This document shows positions 13,301 through 25,022 of a stretch of DNA of 37,773 nucleotides, in pieces. Below the pieces are notes generated by a model, which worked only from the letters and a program-made list of their open reading frames with translations, did no database searches and had not been told where the DNA came from. The position numbers and the translations under genes were made by a program. Origin of the DNA: Phallusia fumigata (Eukaryota > Chordata > Ascidiacea > Phlebobranchia > Ascidiidae). Within the stretch, counting starts at the first letter, position 1. Every line of letters begins with the position of its first letter. The DNA is taken from positions 1,424-39,196 of the forward strand of contig QXVZ01006519.1 in NCBI GenBank assembly GCA_008931825.1, given 5' to 3'.

Positions 13301-16300
13301 TTCGCGTCTGTCCACCTCATCGTATACATCCATTGCAAGTTCCTCAAAGATTTGGTTGCTTAGCTACCATGAAAAATACAGCGTTGATTGATCTGTCACT
13401 GATTTTAATAAGGTTCATTGTATAAACAAATTAATGGGGATACATCTTTTTTTGGTCAAATAAGTTCACCCATAATGATGTGTGCGTGATGCAGTCAAAC
13501 TGAATTACTGCTTATTTCAAGCAACATAGAAGATAATATCCTTTTTTATCAAATAAGTTTCCCCATAATATTGTGTGTGCATGTACAGCAATTAGTACTA
13601 ATCACTCATAGAAGGAACAAATCAAAACACATGCACATATATCTTTGCTGCCTAATATTTAAAAAAACATGTCCCTTGAAATTTTAAAAAAAACCTTCTA
13701 CATTTTACCAACAATCGATATTAAAACCAAACATTACAATGTCTTTTACACATTAGTGGTAAAAAAGTTAAATTATCTTACAGCCTGCAGTCTTTTTCGT
13801 CCATCCAAACCAACCCCATTATCTCTTGACTTTGGTATTGCATAGTGATTGGCAGTTTTGTGGTCTGGGCAACAAAAAAATAAAAAGAGTTACACCTTTT
13901 GTGCTTGGAGATATATATATTGTGTTGTGTCTGGTATAAATGTGTCCACTGTTGACTTTCTATTTAACATGTAAATATGTGTCAACTAATTAGTTGTCCC
14001 TTAGTCAATCATTGACACTTTATTGTCTCAAACAAGGCGACAACACAATGTTTTGTCGACAAAGTAGTGAATGGACATTGTTATATATTACTAAACCATT
14101 TTTTGTCTTACTAATAATATATATGCATGTGCCATAAAATAGCCAAATTTTGCCAGTCATAGCTGTAAACCATAGGTGTGCAAACATTTGGCTCAATGGG
14201 TACAAAAAGGGTAAACTTTAATTGGTAGAACTTGAGGGGTAGACGGTTTAAGTTAAGTTTAAAGGTTGTAAACTGAAAAAATGGCAATATGAAAAAAGGG
14301 ACTAACAATCCATGTCAACCAGTAGACACCCCCAGGTAATAGTTTGCCTATGTCTGTCCCAAACAAGATTTATTAATGTTGTTACAATGAATTTGCCATC
14401 CAACGAAAATCACCTGGTTTTATGTTCCACACAAAATTTGACAATCGGTCAGAGAGTTCGTATTGAAGTTCAACAAGGCGATCAGCAAGGTCAGTGTGAC
14501 CTTCAGCACGTGCAAGATCTTCAGGAGTTTGCCGGTTTGAATCCAGACCAGCAGGGTCAGCACCATAGGTCACAAGCAATTCAACCTGAAGGGACTGACC
14601 AGCTTTTGCAGCGACATGAAGCGGTGTGTTTCCACGTTCCTGAAATAGAGGAAAAATAAGCGAAACACAGGACAAAAAAGGCATACTAATCTGGTTGATT
14701 GGTGCACCGTTTCGTGCCAAAGGACATTATATGTATGCTAAGATTTACTAATGTTTACAAACATGGTTAAACAAAAGAGAAAATGATTTGATGTAAATTT
14801 GTATTGTTGATATATTAGATCAACTTTCCATTACTGCTGTGTTGGAAACAAGTGAGCCCTACACACAAATGTAAAAACATGAAAAATTTCATGTAGTTAC
14901 AACCATACATTTGTCTGGATTGCAATGTCTCAATATTGGGTAACCAGCTATGACATGTAACTGACATGAACAAAACAATTAAGTAAACACTCTACCAGTA
15001 GCTTCACAAACAAAGTTTACAAAAAGCTCAAAAAAGAACAATAAACGAGGCCAGGTTCAAATCAATTTTTCCAAGATCTAGTTTTGATCATGACTGCTTT
15101 TGATTTTGATTGTAACCTGATGGTTCAACCACTTTAGAATAGATTTGTAGTGACATGTTTTGTTTTACCATTGGGTGAAACTTACCGCATGAAAAAAATT
15201 TGCTTGAGCACCAAGTGATAGTAGTCTTAGACTTGTGTCTAAATTTGCGGTTCTTACACTTGAATGTAGTTGTTTTCCTAAATCATCATCATCCCTCCGC
15301 GGCGGTCGGTGAACGTAAGCAAGTTGCTCATACTTTGCCCTGATAAACTCTGATTTCGTTGAGCTGAAGCAACATTAAAAACATTTTTGCCTGTTATGGG
15401 TATGATACAAATCTGCTTATTTGGCTGTTTATAACACAAGTTAAAGTCTTCGAAGTTAAAACTGAAAATTTCTTTAAAGCAGACCTTTTAAGATATATGA
15501 TAGTTTTGTCTTACCATGTTTTCTTAAACAGAAAACAGACTATACACTAACCTGCTTTATAGAATCAACCTAAAACTATTATCTTGTATCCCCAATATGG
15601 AAATCAACAACTATTAAAGTTTGGACATTAGGAGCTTTTTAAAGCTTGACATGCAACACAAGTATAAAAGTTGTAGTGTCACTATTCATATCCAGCTAAC
15701 TTGAGGTGGCTAATAGTATTACAAAAAGTACAATCTTATAAAAGAAGTACAAACCAGAAACTTGAAGTAAACTATCACTATGTATTTACTGTGCAGGATC
15801 TGTTGGGTTGGGTTTACGCTTTCCACTTCTCACTTGAGCAGGATCCAGCAGTGAGTGTTCCCATATTGAGTTGGCCCCAACTGAAGCCAGTTGATGAACC
15901 ATGTTCAGTTGGTTTTGGTGCCATGAGCTTTTCAGGACATGTTTTACCTGAACAGAGTTTGTAAACTATTGTTACACATTATTGAACACAGTCTAAATAA
16001 ACATGTCTGGTTAAACTTGTAGACAAACAAATCATTTGAAAGCCAAAAAGTGCTAAAATTGGAAACATAAGGTAAGGAATAAATGTTATACACAGCATTA
16101 TTGGGGATTAAAAAACTGACCAAAGCATTAAATATTCAGGGATTAAATTCATCTTAACACAACATAAAAAAAGTGGAAATAAAACTGTATTTCCTAATTC
16201 TTTTTCCAACACTGCTTAAATATTAACTGTAACTAAGCTGGGGCCAATTGGCAATATTTGGAGTATCAAGCAAACCTGCATTACCTAGTGTAACTGTGGT

Positions 16301-16731
16301 TTTTACGAAAACCTGTAGATTTGGCATACATGTAAGAATACTCAGTGGAATATAATATTAGTTTGGATGGTTGGGAATTGGCTTGTAACAGTAAACAAAT
16401 TGATGTCTTTCAAAAATTAGTTGTAACATTAAAACATCAGTCTTACCTGTGAAACATGACGACCGAGATTTCGGTGTATACCCGCACAATCACTGCACAT
16501 GTAAACCCCACGATTTACTGATGTCCAGCCTGGCTCTAAAACAAATTAACAATCCAAACTTTATCCACCTCACAGAGATACAAAAATCGTGACCAACCCG
16601 ACTAATATAAAATGGTTTTTTTTTTCAATAAAACACAAATACATCAGCCAAACCAGTTTGAGAAAACTCATACCTTGTGCACCACAGTCTGCACACAATC
16701 CTGTTGGAACTCGGACTTTGGGCTTTGACAT
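7348..16731 (-). CDS. GIT1/GIT2-like: GIT-family ArfGAP (G protein-coupled receptor kinase interactor)
   Basis: GIT proteins are Arf GTPase-activating scaffolds that bind PIX/ARHGEF and paxillin at focal adhesions and synapses. Seventeen coding exons: 16731-16674, 16535-16447, 15947-15790, 15363-15186, 14639-14414, 13864-13782, 13363-13188, 11745-11645, 11203-11093, 10977-10871, 10179-10002, 9919-9804, 9251-9088, 8830-8638, 8256-8137, 7833-7717 and 7443-7348. They total 2271 bases (756 residues; human GIT1 761, from memory). The N-terminal ArfGAP zinc finger has Cys13, 16, 33 and 36 and the catalytic Arg41 in GIHRNLGRH. Ankyrin repeats span about 130-230 ([17 protein letters not shown]). Two Spa2-homology repeats follow ([27 protein letters not shown]), then a coiled coil near 400-430, a Ser/Pro-rich linker with GSDYDN, and a C-terminal helical paxillin-binding region (EHVIRKTE to [12 protein letters not shown]). 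Exon 8 is present twice around N 11636; using both (101 bases each) would break the frame. Confidence 0.96.
10201..10427. repeat. 113-bp direct duplication in a GIT intron, joined by a single N
   Basis: Bases 10201-10313 and 10315-10427 look identical and meet at the N at 10314. They lie between GIT exons 10 and 11. The small ORFs here are repeats of one another across the N. This fits an unmerged contig overlap. Confidence 0.88.
11524..11748. repeat. 112-bp direct duplication covering GIT exon 8, joined by a single N
   Basis: Bases 11524-11635 and 11637-11748 look identical, with the N at 11636. The complete exon 8 (IIRRQAMS at its end) is 11645-11745; the other copy is 11532-11632, and its acceptor AG falls at the N. 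The perfect identity and the N argue against a real alternative exon. Confidence 0.88.
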
Positions 16732-16814
16732 TATCGCCCAAATTTAAGTGATTTAAACCATTGATGTTGAAAACAACTTTCCTTTATGACTGTTCGAAGA
16801 AATCAAGCAGCATT
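16732..16814 (-). promoter_or_regulatory. Probable GIT 5' UTR with an upstream acceptor-like site
   Basis: Reading the minus strand, CTGTTTTAG ends at 16815 and is followed by 83 bases up to the GIT start codon. This could be the acceptor of a 5' UTR exon or a spliced-leader trans-splice site, which tunicates use. Between it and the start lies an upstream ATG at 16813 opening a nine-codon frame (begins MLLDFFEQS). The inference rests on the acceptor shape only. Confidence 0.35.
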
Positions 16815-18265
16815 CTAAAACAGACAAACAATTGGGACTTAAGAAATGCTAAAAATAACATGGGGCAGTAATATTTTTAACAAAAATTTGTGGTCAAATG
16901 TCATGCACAACATATTTTTGAGTGCGTTTATAGAGGCAAACAACGAAAATTCTGCCTTGTCTTTTGTTTAGCTAAACTTAAACCTTTACCTAACTCATCA
17001 AACTGTAATACAACAATCCCAATCAACACGATAAAAACATACGCTGACGCTGGGTGAGCCTGTGAGGCTCTAACATAAAACGTAAATTAAAAAAAGCCAA
17101 ATATTGTACCATCTACTATCCAGGTGCGAAGTTTCGTTACAGTTGAAACGATTTATTGGTGAATATAAGCCTTTCTACCTTGTACAGTTTTTACTTCTTG
17201 GCAGAGACTTTTCCATAGAGATCGTATCTAACTAAAACAACCATAAACGTCAAGAGGCTGGTTAGGGCTTTGTTGTTTATTTTTGTACTGCACAGAAGTA
17301 CCAAAAAAGTTAGTAATTAGGAAAATATCCAACTTTGTGAAGATTTGCGTCGCGTTATGCAAAGACAGGTCTTGAGCTAAATGCTCCTTTTCAATTTTCA
17401 AGCTACGTGTTTTTTTTAAAGTGCATAATAATTAGATATACTGACACACTACAAGGGTTGGCAAGCTTTTAAAGGCAGTGTATTTGCAAAATTATGTCAA
17501 AATGTTCATGACCTAAATTAATTCGTACCTGTGGCTATGGGCGCCGGCACGTAGGGGCAAGAGGGAACAAAACACTTTCTGTCGAGACACGTTCAGCAAA
17601 GACCGAGTGACACAATTTTCCACATTTCAAATAAAATTTCATGAATATTTTATTGCAACTGATGTAACGGATAGTTGGTATTGCAAAAAAAAAAGATATG
17701 CTTGTGTACACACAAAATGTTTCACACGCAAATATACTTCAAGTCTTTGAACAGCGTAACACTTAATTCTTGCAACAAACCAGGAAAGAAACCATACTGG
17801 GCATTGTGACGTGGTTTTACCGTTGACATTTGGCTGTGACGGTTGGTTCAAATTGTGGTTTCTGCACGTTGATTTTGAAAGGTTTTTTGACGTAATAAAC
17901 AGACTGTCGTTTCGACATCTTAATAGTAACGTGGTTATGACGCTGCAATTACCAGTTAAAACAACGTCAAAACGTAACGTTGTATAGGTGTTTTGTTTTG
18001 GTTGAGTATGTAAGATTTTTAACCGTCTGAAACTACATGAAACCGATTTTTTAACTAAGATTTTTTATCAGAAATTTACTTCGTTCCAACGTCTATCAAC
18101 CTCGTCAAAATAACATCGTTTTTATGTTGATACTCGATGTACTTCTGACATCAATATATAACAGGGATCACGACGTCTAAACCTGTCATTCTCCGACGTG
18201 TTCGTGACGTTTCCTATTAACAGTAATACTGTGTCGCAATGTGTTCTTTCACCAAGCGAAATAAA

Positions 18266-18286
18266 CTCAACTCAACTCAACTCAAC
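18266..18286 (+). repeat. (CTCAA)4 microsatellite after AATAAA, possible retroposon tail
   Basis: Four CTCAA units and one base follow directly on AATAAA (18259-18264). A polyadenylation-like AATAAA running into a short tandem repeat is typical of the 3' end of some LINE and SINE elements. The upstream 80 bases are not long enough to identify a family, so retroposon origin is a guess. Confidence 0.45.
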
Positions 18287-18453
18287 AGTACTTTAAAGGA
18301 GCATTTTGCCATCACTAGATTGAAGTTAGGCTCTATCTAATGCCCACCTCATCGCTACACCCAATAAAGTCATTTTTTAAATGCAGGAAAAGGCTTTTAC
18401 TTGAAAGCAGTGCTCATTTTGTGTATAAACGATGTCTTTCAACCACAGAAAGA

Positions 18454-18533
18454 CGCCAAACCTCCAGAAAAAGCGCCAAACACATAAAAGAGAGCCAAAC
18501 AAAAAAATTTTGACGCCAGAAATAACGCCAAAC
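18454..18533 (+). repeat. Cluster of five CGCCAAAC-like motifs
   Basis: The core GCCAAAC or a one-base variant occurs at 18455, 18475, 18494, 18514 (GCCAGAA) and 18527, with starts about 13-20 bases apart and A-rich spacers. The second copy reads GCGCCAAA, the reverse complement of the E2F consensus TTTGGCGC. It may be a degenerate minisatellite or a regulatory cluster in the GIT/pentraxin intergenic space. Confidence 0.4.
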
Positions 18534-18946
18534 AAATGTTACATATACCTATAGCTCGGTGACGTCATAAACCGACGCCCCAAAACATAATTTACCCGAC
18601 CCAACCCTAAAGGTTGGTAAATACATAAATTTTAACTGCTATGCGGGTCGTTTTTCTGTGTACATGCACAAAACATTAATGAAGTTAATCTCCAACATTC
18701 TGCTGGGATAAAAGTTAATTCTACAAAAACGACACCACCTAGCTGCTAATATTTTTTCTGCCATTTCGAAAAAAAAATTATTTACATTTTGTGATTTTTT
18801 GCACCATGAAATCCGCAAGAAAATTCACAAACTGTTGCGTTCGTGACTTTTGTCGTTCGTAATTTGATCCATGCACCCCGGATACACACCGACCACGAAC
18901 TATACCGAATAAAATGCAGCGGCGCTCTGTTAAAATGCCCGGCTTA

Positions 18947-19002
18947 CCACGCCTCTCGCCGAGACTAGTTTGCACTAAGTTAGGCGGTGTTCCGAGGCGT
19001 GG
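18947..19002. repeat. Inverted repeat with 9-bp perfect arms
   Basis: CCACGCCTC (18947-18955) is the exact reverse complement of GAGGCGTGG (18994-19002), with a 38-base loop. The region is GC-rich compared with its surroundings. I see no poly-T after it, and its meaning is unknown. Confidence 0.45.
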
Positions 19003-19563
19003 AAATTAATCTTGGATTTATTGTCCTCGGTTTCTGTTTTTTTCTTGGAAGGCAGAAATTATTGAAAACGCGATCCTACTTTGCAACAGATAATTTTCCT
19101 GATTTAAAGGGCTTGTTATGAGTCCTTATAAGGTGCAGTACTAAACAAATCCATTATTATAGCTAGCACCAAGTCACTTTTTTTCATTTTTTTCATAAAA
19201 CGTTAAAGTACTGATAAGAAGCAAAACATCAGAAAGTTGCCATACTTTTAGTATATAATGGATTGTGTAGCAAAAGCTGAAGTTCTATCCATTAAAACTG
19301 ACCTGCTAAGCAAAAAAATTATTAAGATCTATTATCTATACTCGTGCGAACAAAACGTGGAAACTTTGTACGCTAACAAATGCAATGCCCAATGTCGGTT
19401 ATAACAACGACTCTACGTGGCAACGGACTGCAAGACCCAAATATAGTGTACATATTTGTCTGTGATAAACTTATCTTAGCCGCAAAACAAGGACATGCAC
19501 AAACATTTCCAGCTTCTTCGATAGCAACTCCTGCTACTAAAGTGGACAACCATTTCAACAGGC

Positions 19564-19570
19564 TATAAAA
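19564..19570 (+). promoter_or_regulatory. TATA box of the pentraxin gene
   Basis: TATAAAA occurs inside GGCTATAAAAGCG. Transcription would be expected to start about 25-30 bases downstream, near 19590-19600. That is after the first in-frame ATG (19584) but before the second (19617), which argues for the second as the true start. Confidence 0.6.
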
Positions 19571-19616
19571 GCGAATTTGCATTATGGAACTTGTACAGAA
19601 AACGATAACGGGAAAA

Positions 19617-21700
19617 ATGAACTTGATGATATTCGCTGTTGTGCTGTCATCGGCACAATTAGTTTTGACAGCAACATTAAACAAAACCAATGAAGTAACC
19701 CCGGCAGAGATACTTCAAGCACCCCAACTGGCGACTTGTCAAAATAAGACGATGTGCGAAAGTAGGTTTTAAACGCTGCTTAAGCTTTTTTTGTAACTAC
19801 GAATCTATAAATCACGATGAGCTTGATTTCTGCAGAAGAAATTATTTCTCTTAAACAAAACGTTGATTATCTCAGCAACAAACTGGCCAAACCGTCTACT
19901 CCTGTTAAAGGTATGTAACATTTCATTATATATGCATAAAAGTAAATGAAGTGTCTGTACAGTAATTAAGGGTATACTTCACAAGTTTTGGCATTCGGTA
20001 AAACGCAGTTTTTCGTATGTTATGCGACACTGAACAATAAATCGGTAATCCGATGCATAAGCGAAGTGCCACGTTAAATGCCACTGGAAGAGGGCGAATG
20101 TAGGTTGACTCGCATCACTTACAACGTGAGCTGTATCATTTTGTTGCAGAGAAACCGCCAAATGTTAAACAATGTCGGGTGTGTGATTCTGAAAAACTAG
20201 GCAACTTTTTCACAAAGACGAGCAGAAACCGCCACACCGCTACAACCGCAACGTCTTGTACGAACTTAGATGCTCATGATGCAAAGCGAAATACTTTTTT
20301 GTTAATGTTTTAGAGTGTACCTTGACGCAATTTGTTTTCACGAGAGACAACGAACAATCGGATTACGTCAGGTATAAGAGGTACTTTCCCCAGCTCAAGT
20401 CGGGCACAGTTTGTCTTTGGTTTAAAGTATAGAAGATTTATCGTACTTGGTTCCCCTCGTGAGCTACGAAACATCGGCCAGTGTCAATCACATTTTGGTG
20501 GAACTACGTCCACCCTCTATGATCAGATTGATCATCTACGATTCGCTCAATGACTTTACATTCGACATGAAAACGGCTGTCAATGTAAGTTTATTTGGTA
20601 GCATTAGGATTTTTTAGTGTGTTTATGACACCTTAAGCGCTACAGCTGCCATAGTACAATTTTATTAAGTGCAATTTGGTTTTACAATATGTCTAGTCAA
20701 GCACAGCCTTTTTCCTGACATTTAAGTTGACCAGGGTTTCGTTTTAATTTCGTATGTGGAATTCATTATGACAACATTGAGAAGCATACGCTAAAATAAC
20801 CCTAAATATTATCGAACTGTTTATATTTTGCATTTACTATGTTTATTTTTATGTCATGCGAATTAGTATCACCTGTGCGGTTGGTTCGATTCGGCAAACA
20901 AAATCATGGGCTTCTACATCAATGGGGAACAATACGGACCCAAGGGCTACAGTGGTGATATTGTTCATGGTGGCGGAAGTATGGTCACTGGCCAAGACGA
21001 GAGCTGGAACTCACCAGGAGGCTTCGGAAATAATCAATCACTCAGGTTAATTGTATCGACATTGTGCAAGGCAGGGTTCTCAACCCCTCTGAGAGCAAAT
21101 TGCATTTATCGTGGGAGAAAAGTAAAACAAACATTTTTGCAATAACTAAAATTACCAAGATCGATTAACCTTTCATATTCTTATCAACACAAAGTTTCAC
21201 AGAACTTTTTAACATCAATTGTTCATGCAATTACTTGATGGAATTGACTTGGTAACCCCAATTATGGTAACTTTTTGAACAAGAAAAGTGGGTAAATTGT
21301 ATTTCTGCGGGTTGCAAAAAGAAAAAGAGACGTTAAGATTTCTTTGTGAGGGTTAAATTTTTCCAACTGATGCAAACTCTAAACCAGGTATTTACCGTCA
21401 TAAAACTTTTATGATTTCCAGGAACGCTGTAGGGGTTTTTAATTTTTAAAGAAGCATTGATTTGGCTGCCTGCAATAATTAAAACACCACCCTTTACAAT
21501 TTATTGATCCAGTTTTGTGCAGGGGAACAGTGGATAACGTTGTATTCTACCCGCGAGTCCTCTCCTTGAGCGGGGTGGAGAGAATGAGATTTCTGTGTCA
21601 GTGCCCGGTTGATCACGTGGTTTCGATGACGTTGGATCGGGTTGAGTTTTCTGGGCAAACAACCTACGCAATACCAGATACATGCCCCCAAACATTGTAG
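19617..21700 (+). CDS. Secreted pentraxin-domain protein with N-terminal coiled-coil segment (one internal frameshift)
   Basis: Pentraxins are secreted, calcium-binding pattern-recognition lectins. Proposed exons: 19617-19761, 19836-19910, 20150-20178, 20316-20584, 20867-21045 and 21523-21700. The start at 19617 gives a clean signal peptide (MNLMIFAVVLSSAQLVLTA); an in-frame ATG at 19584 lies too close to the TATA box. Exon 2 reads as a short amphipathic helix (EIISLKQNVDYLSNKL). The pentraxin domain begins CTLTQFVFTRDN, has the first conserved Cys in TVCLWF and the second in YHLCGWFDSANKIMGFYING, then a calcium-loop-like GQDESWNSPGGFGNNQSL and VDNVVFYPRVLS. The classic H-x-C-x-S/T-W-x-S/T signature is imperfect (HLCGWFDS). 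Near 20424-20426, TTTAAAGTATAG shifts the frame: the family sequence continues one frame over as SIEDLSYLVPLVSYETSA, as if one base were missing in the A run. Exon 3/4 boundaries are the least certain. Confidence 0.82.
20424..20426 (+). other. Frameshift point in the pentraxin exon (A homopolymer)
   Basis: Upstream, the frame encodes SGTVCLWFK and then meets TAG. Downstream, pentraxin-like sequence continues in another frame up to a normal donor at 20585. The exon is 269 bases and would be 270 (90 codons) with one more base. No usable intron fits in between. It could be a sequencing error, a null allele or a recent pseudogene. Confidence 0.75.
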
Positions 21701-22336
21701 TTTACAAACCTCATAGCAAGATACATATGATTGCGTATAATAGCTGTAACGCGATGTTGTACTGCATTGCTTTGCGTTTTTTGTTTGTACGTTATTTCGC
21801 CATTAGGCATTTAAATTGAACGTAACCTAATACGATTTTTTCTGTAAAACACATATTGTTTGACACAAGGCAACATGTTATGATTTTCGTGTTTAAACGG
21901 AAAACATTAAACCAAGATTCTGTAAAACATTTGCTTGCAGCTTTGTTTGCAAGACTAAATAACAAACAGAAACAATATAATGCAGTAAAAGGAGATTACA
22001 AACTAAATATTTGCGGCAAATAATGCTGTACACACACAAAGTTGTAAGAAAATGCTTGTGTTCTCTGTAATGGCGACATTCGAACAAAAATACGTTTTCG
22101 TTTCGGCTATTACAGCACTTCGACCGAAACGCTTTACGAAAAATATTTTCCGGCATACGTTGTAATGATTACATACAGAAAAAAATTAGGGTTAAAGAAA
22201 ATCATTCTGCACCCTTGCCCACCCCCTAAAAAACACAAAAACAAAAATTAGAGAACCGTGTTGTGTGCAAAAAGCTATGCCGGATTCTCAATTAAGGGTG
22301 GACAAAATACAAATAATTCCGTTCCTTAAAAATTGT

Positions 22337-24398
22337 TTAGTCTTGTACATCACTTGTCAGCGTTTCTCTTACACTTTCCACCGTCTGATAGATATGGTTG
22401 TCGACGGTGATTTTTTCTTCATGATCAGCAAAGCAATAGGGCGATTCCTCTTGGTCGTTTGCAATGCGGACACGTTGATTTGAACGGTTGTAAAACACCG
22501 AGAAGTTCTGAGGCGATGCGACGATTTCCTTTGTTGGGTTTGCGTTTTTCATTCTTGGCACAAAAAAAGCAAAGGTAAAACACGGTTCACTGGCAACTCG
22601 GGTACTTGATACAGATCCATAGTAAAATTTACAAAAGTGTAACTAACTACTGTATTGTTTTGCCGGATCTGTCTACCTGTTAAATTAAAATGTGTTGCAA
22701 TTAATGAACAGGTAAAGTTACACGTTGGCACAGTTGAGGCCCGATGAGCAAGCGTAAGAAAAAACTAGCAAAATGTGGTGTCCACACAAGTTGGTGCAAA
22801 TTAGTTCTGGGAGTGCTGTTACAGAGCACATCATACCGAAATACAGTTTGATGACCCTGAAACTGTTTGATTGTTTTACTGCCTGATGGAAAACAATATG
22901 GCACTGGCAACAAAAGCGATTAGTCATTCTCTGCCTGCAGAGAATCGATGGGAACTGCTGCTGCACAATGAGGTTTTTCTTATTTGCAGTCACCACTTCC
23001 GCATTTAGTAACAATATACTTACTTATCGTGCAGCAACCTGCATAGGATGCCAGAGTAAGTTAATAATAGAAATGCTGCAAACACGATCGCAATGTACGT
23101 CATCGTTGTTTCTCTATCATTGGTGGCCAATCCTGCATCACCTATGCAACACAACAGTGATCGGCAACCTTATGTATGTAGTTTGCAACTTTACAAATTA
23201 TGCCAAAATGACTTAGCGTACCATTTTAATTATATCACTGCCTTATGTTTCTGTATTGGCTAATCGTTACAGAGGTCGCTTAACTTGGCTCAAAATATGC
23301 ATTGGAATAAAACTCTTAAATCACCTGGCGTGCCATGAATACCGTGGTGACATTTTACAAAATTTAAAATTTTTACGTTTATAAAATCTTGGATATAACA
23401 GTAAGATATTGGTTAATAATGTCCTGGAATGTTGAAATGTAAAATTATGATGTGCTTAACGTTGGTATTAAGTCACCTAGACACGTTGTCGAAATAAAAT
23501 GAAGTACAAGAGGCTTTGTTCAGCAAATTTCGTAAGGCGTAGGCAGTAAAAAATCTACCTAGTACTGTAAAATACCACTTCAAACAAGCAAAACGTGCTT
23601 GTTTTTGGTATTAATAAGAATTACAGCATGTTTTTGGTACGTTTACCTTGTTTCGTGTTGTTTGCATGCAGGTTGGTTGCACATCTTATGTAGGAGAACG
23701 TAAAAAACACAGTGTAGTTGTTAGATCTTATCTTAAGCTTTGGTTGCCACGACTTAATAGGTCGGATTTTTTTTGTTCTGTTGCACGAGTATCCTACGCC
23801 GGTCGACATGCAAGCATTAGTTGAACCGTTCAGATTTCGTCCATACAAGAAGCAAATCGGCTTGTTTTTCAGAAACGACAATGGATTCGGCGTATAAGTT
23901 TCGCCTGTAACGATCAAGTGTGCAATTAAAGCATGGCAAAACGAAATGATTTTACAGTTAAAGGTGAACCTGCTTGTTTCAGAATTAAGAACATCCCATC
24001 AACTCAGCTCTGTTTTTTTAAATACGCAAAAATCAAAACGGGTTTACACAGAATTTGTTTTATTCTCGCGCGTTTTTTAATATTTTTTAACATGTTCAGT
24101 CAATGTCTTGGTCATTCATATTACATTTAGTCTTAACCTTTATAATCGCAGTTTTTAGCACTATTTGTGCTTAGCACTAAATTACTTGCAAAATTACCGT
24201 TAGGAAGGCGTATGGTGATGTTAGAATCCGAAGTACACTTCTTAAAATGATGAAACCGTAGACTTAAAGCGCTATTTTGATGTTGCCTCCAATCAAATAC
24301 GTACTTGATTTCTTTGTAGCCATTACAAGCTTTTAGATGCTCGCCAAACGGCCGAGTATCGTTTATAACGAATGCAGCAGCCAAAGACAACAGCAAGA
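22337..24398 (-). CDS. Cluster gene A: CUB-like single-pass membrane protein (first exon not found)
   Basis: Four exons fit in frame: 24398-24186, 23904-23647, 23141-23024 and 22553-22337, with entry phases 1, 1, 1 and 2. The first starts with a signal-peptide core (LLLSLAAAFV) and ends at the shared LPNG motif. The second has four cysteines spaced as in its paralogues (ICFLYG, ACMST, SCNRT, YIRC) and a Trp in SWQPKL where others have WPPR. The third carries one transmembrane helix (YIAIVFAAFLLLTYSGILC). The last is a 72-codon tail ending TSDVQD with tyrosines in VFYNR, SPYCF and NHIYQTV; YQTV has the YxxV form of an SH2-binding site, but the strict ITIM position -2 is not met. The exon with the initiator Met should lie just above 24400; I could not place it. 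A possible surface receptor; ligand unknown. Confidence 0.72.
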
Positions 24399-25022
24399 CT
24401 GTAACAAAAATTACGAAACATCTTTTATTTGCAAACTACATGATGCTAGTTTTTTAACCAGGGTACGTTTTGGTTTGAATCTCATAAATAGGTAAATGAT
24501 ACACGAGAACAACCATTGTAAGTCGTGCGTCCACAGAATACGTGCCTCATTGATTTAAACACAACATAACTCGCCATAAGTTTCTTAACTACAATTAAGT
24601 CATATCTTAGACATTTTAAATACTCGCCTGTTGTGAAGAGGCTCTCCCGATAGACGCGCATGTTGATTGACCAACAAAAGCAGTTCGGTAAATCACACGT
24701 AGAATTCCAACAAATGACCTGCTGTTCTGATGCACCAGCTACCGGTTGCTGACTTTTACAACACAAACCAAGTTTATTGCAAACAAACGTTTTTTGACCC
24801 AGAGAGCTTTTTCGACATACGCTAATTAGTTGTAAGTACTATAATCTTTCGAAAGCCGTACTTTCGACTGCGACGTCGTGATATTGCGTCATTTTGTTCC
24901 TGGTTGCAGCTTGTGCTATTTCTCAGGATTTCACTTCCATTGTGGCGAGAACAATGAATCCGAACATTACTCACTGAAACTTATACTTTGAGATTACACT
25001 CTGGTATGTCATTAGAATTCCA

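Larger units (their letters stand above)
16815..19563. other. Long non-coding stretch between the divergent GIT and pentraxin genes
   Basis: GIT runs left from here and the pentraxin gene runs right, so this stretch should hold both promoters. No ORF longer than about 70 codons looks real; those at 17639-17851 and 18778-18975 (both -) lack motifs and splice context. It contains a short CTCAA tandem repeat, a cluster of GCCAAAC motifs and an inverted repeat, listed separately. Confidence 0.55.

Noticed and set aside
14312-14659. Plus-strand 115-codon Gln-rich ORF
   Set aside because: It is antisense to GIT exon 5 (ankyrin repeats), whose frame and splice sites are unambiguous.
22701-22913. 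Minus-strand ORF with a WTPH motif and cysteines that resembled another WPPR exon
   Set aside because: It falls inside gene A between the transmembrane and tail exons, its cysteine spacing does not match the family, and gene A is complete without it.
22968-23216. Plus-strand 82-codon ORF starting with a hydrophobic stretch
   Set aside because: It is the shadow of the gene A transmembrane exon (23141-23024), which fits splice phase on the other strand.
24482-24766. Minus-strand Cys-rich ORF just upstream of gene A
   Set aside because: I considered it as a first or ectodomain exon of gene A. It lacks LPDG/WPPR landmarks, needs a GC donor, and does not supply the phase-1 exon gene A needs.
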